Source: a virus. From it: DNA of 32,615 nt. Position 1 is the stretch's first letter. Each line of letters begins with the position of its first letter. The notes beneath the pieces are model-generated. The model had not been told where the DNA came from. It searched no databases and saw nothing but the letters and a program-made list of their open reading frames with translations. The position numbers and the translations under genes were made by a program. Location: positions 1-32,615 of the IMG/VR virus record IMGVR_UViG_3300044700_000323. One strand, 5' to 3'. This document shows, one piece after another, positions 32,480-32,615 of the stretch.

Positions 32480-32615
32480 TCACGGTTGCAGCAGCCGGAT
32501 AAAAAGTGGGGTGCGCGGCCCGACGTAGGCGCCGGTCACATTGAAGCTCATGTGTTCGATCGCGTCCTCCTCCGGCATATCCTTTCTCAAGATCTCTACG
32601 CACTTATCCCAATAG
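32480..32615 (-). CDS. C-terminal end of a small unknown gene (partial, 5' end outside window)
   Basis: The frame is open from the window edge to TGA at 32480, giving 44 residues including VEILRKDMPEEDAIEHMSFN followed by VTGAYVGPRTPLFIRLL. The D-A-[IV]-E-x-[MF]-x-[FY]-N-V-x-G-A-[YW]-V-G-x-x-T-P pattern recurs in small phage and plasmid proteins of unknown function. Its stop overlaps a possible GTG start of the HTH gene. Confidence 0.65.
   Translation of the reverse strand, partial: YWDKCVEILRKDMPEEDAIEHMSFNVTGAYVGPRTPLFIRLLQP

Noticed and set aside
1-32615. Integrase, transposase or IS ends that would mark a temperate or mobile insertion
   Set aside because: No recombinase motif, transposase or flanking duplication was seen; lysogeny cannot be judged because the genome is incomplete.

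Overview
The window is a piece of a double-stranded DNA phage genome (or a prophage/metagenomic copy of one). It shows a full podovirus-type virion set: terminase large and small subunits, portal, scaffold, HK97-fold capsid, two tail-tube/nozzle proteins, a T7-like internal (ejection) protein cassette and a collagen-like tail fibre. No bacterial housekeeping genes, tRNAs, integrase, IS elements or CRISPR array were seen. The host cannot be named. The DNA is GC-rich, and most minus-strand genes lack an obvious Shine-Dalgarno sequence, which may be a host clue.

Layout: nearly everything is read on the minus strand, right to left. (1) 32.6-26.3 kb is an early/replication region: the tail end of a small unknown gene, a helix-turn-helix protein, an AEP-like primase fused to a RecA-fold helicase, a coiled-coil protein, a ~700 bp gene-free stretch with strong hairpins, several small unknown genes and a MerR-like regulator. 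Terminator-like hairpins sit between several of these genes. (2) 26.3-23.7 kb is a switch region. It has three plus-strand genes (small basic protein, lytic transglycosylase, small terminase), a minus-strand RusA resolvase, two palindromes, a seven-copy 9-bp repeat array and a G-rich tandem-repeat block. (3) 23.7-11.1 kb is the morphogenesis operon on the minus strand: fibre, small unknown, TerL, portal, scaffold, capsid, terminator, small protein, tail adaptor, tail nozzle. (4) 11.1-1 kb is the ejection cassette in T7 gene 13-16 order: GNAT-like protein, three small alanine-rich proteins that begin Met-(Met)-Cys, a coiled-coil protein, a 774-aa protein and a giant protein that runs off the left edge.

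The most unusual item is that giant protein (at least 1792 aa, cut by the window). It carries two complete RadC-like JAMM metalloprotease-fold domains, each followed by the same second module, so a multi-domain unit has been duplicated. An A11 run in its mRNA is followed immediately by stop codons in both alternative frames. This suggests that polymerase slippage could make a shorter form lacking the C-terminal domain. Taken together this looks like a polyvalent, host-takeover or anti-defence protein delivered with the DNA.

How the genes fit together: the primase-helicase and RusA would replicate the genome and resolve branches. TerS and TerL package it through the portal into a capsid built on the scaffold. 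The adaptor, nozzle and fibre form a short tail. The transglycosylase opens the wall. The ejection cassette, including the giant protein, enters the next host with the DNA. All functions are read from sequence motifs and gene order; no database search was run.
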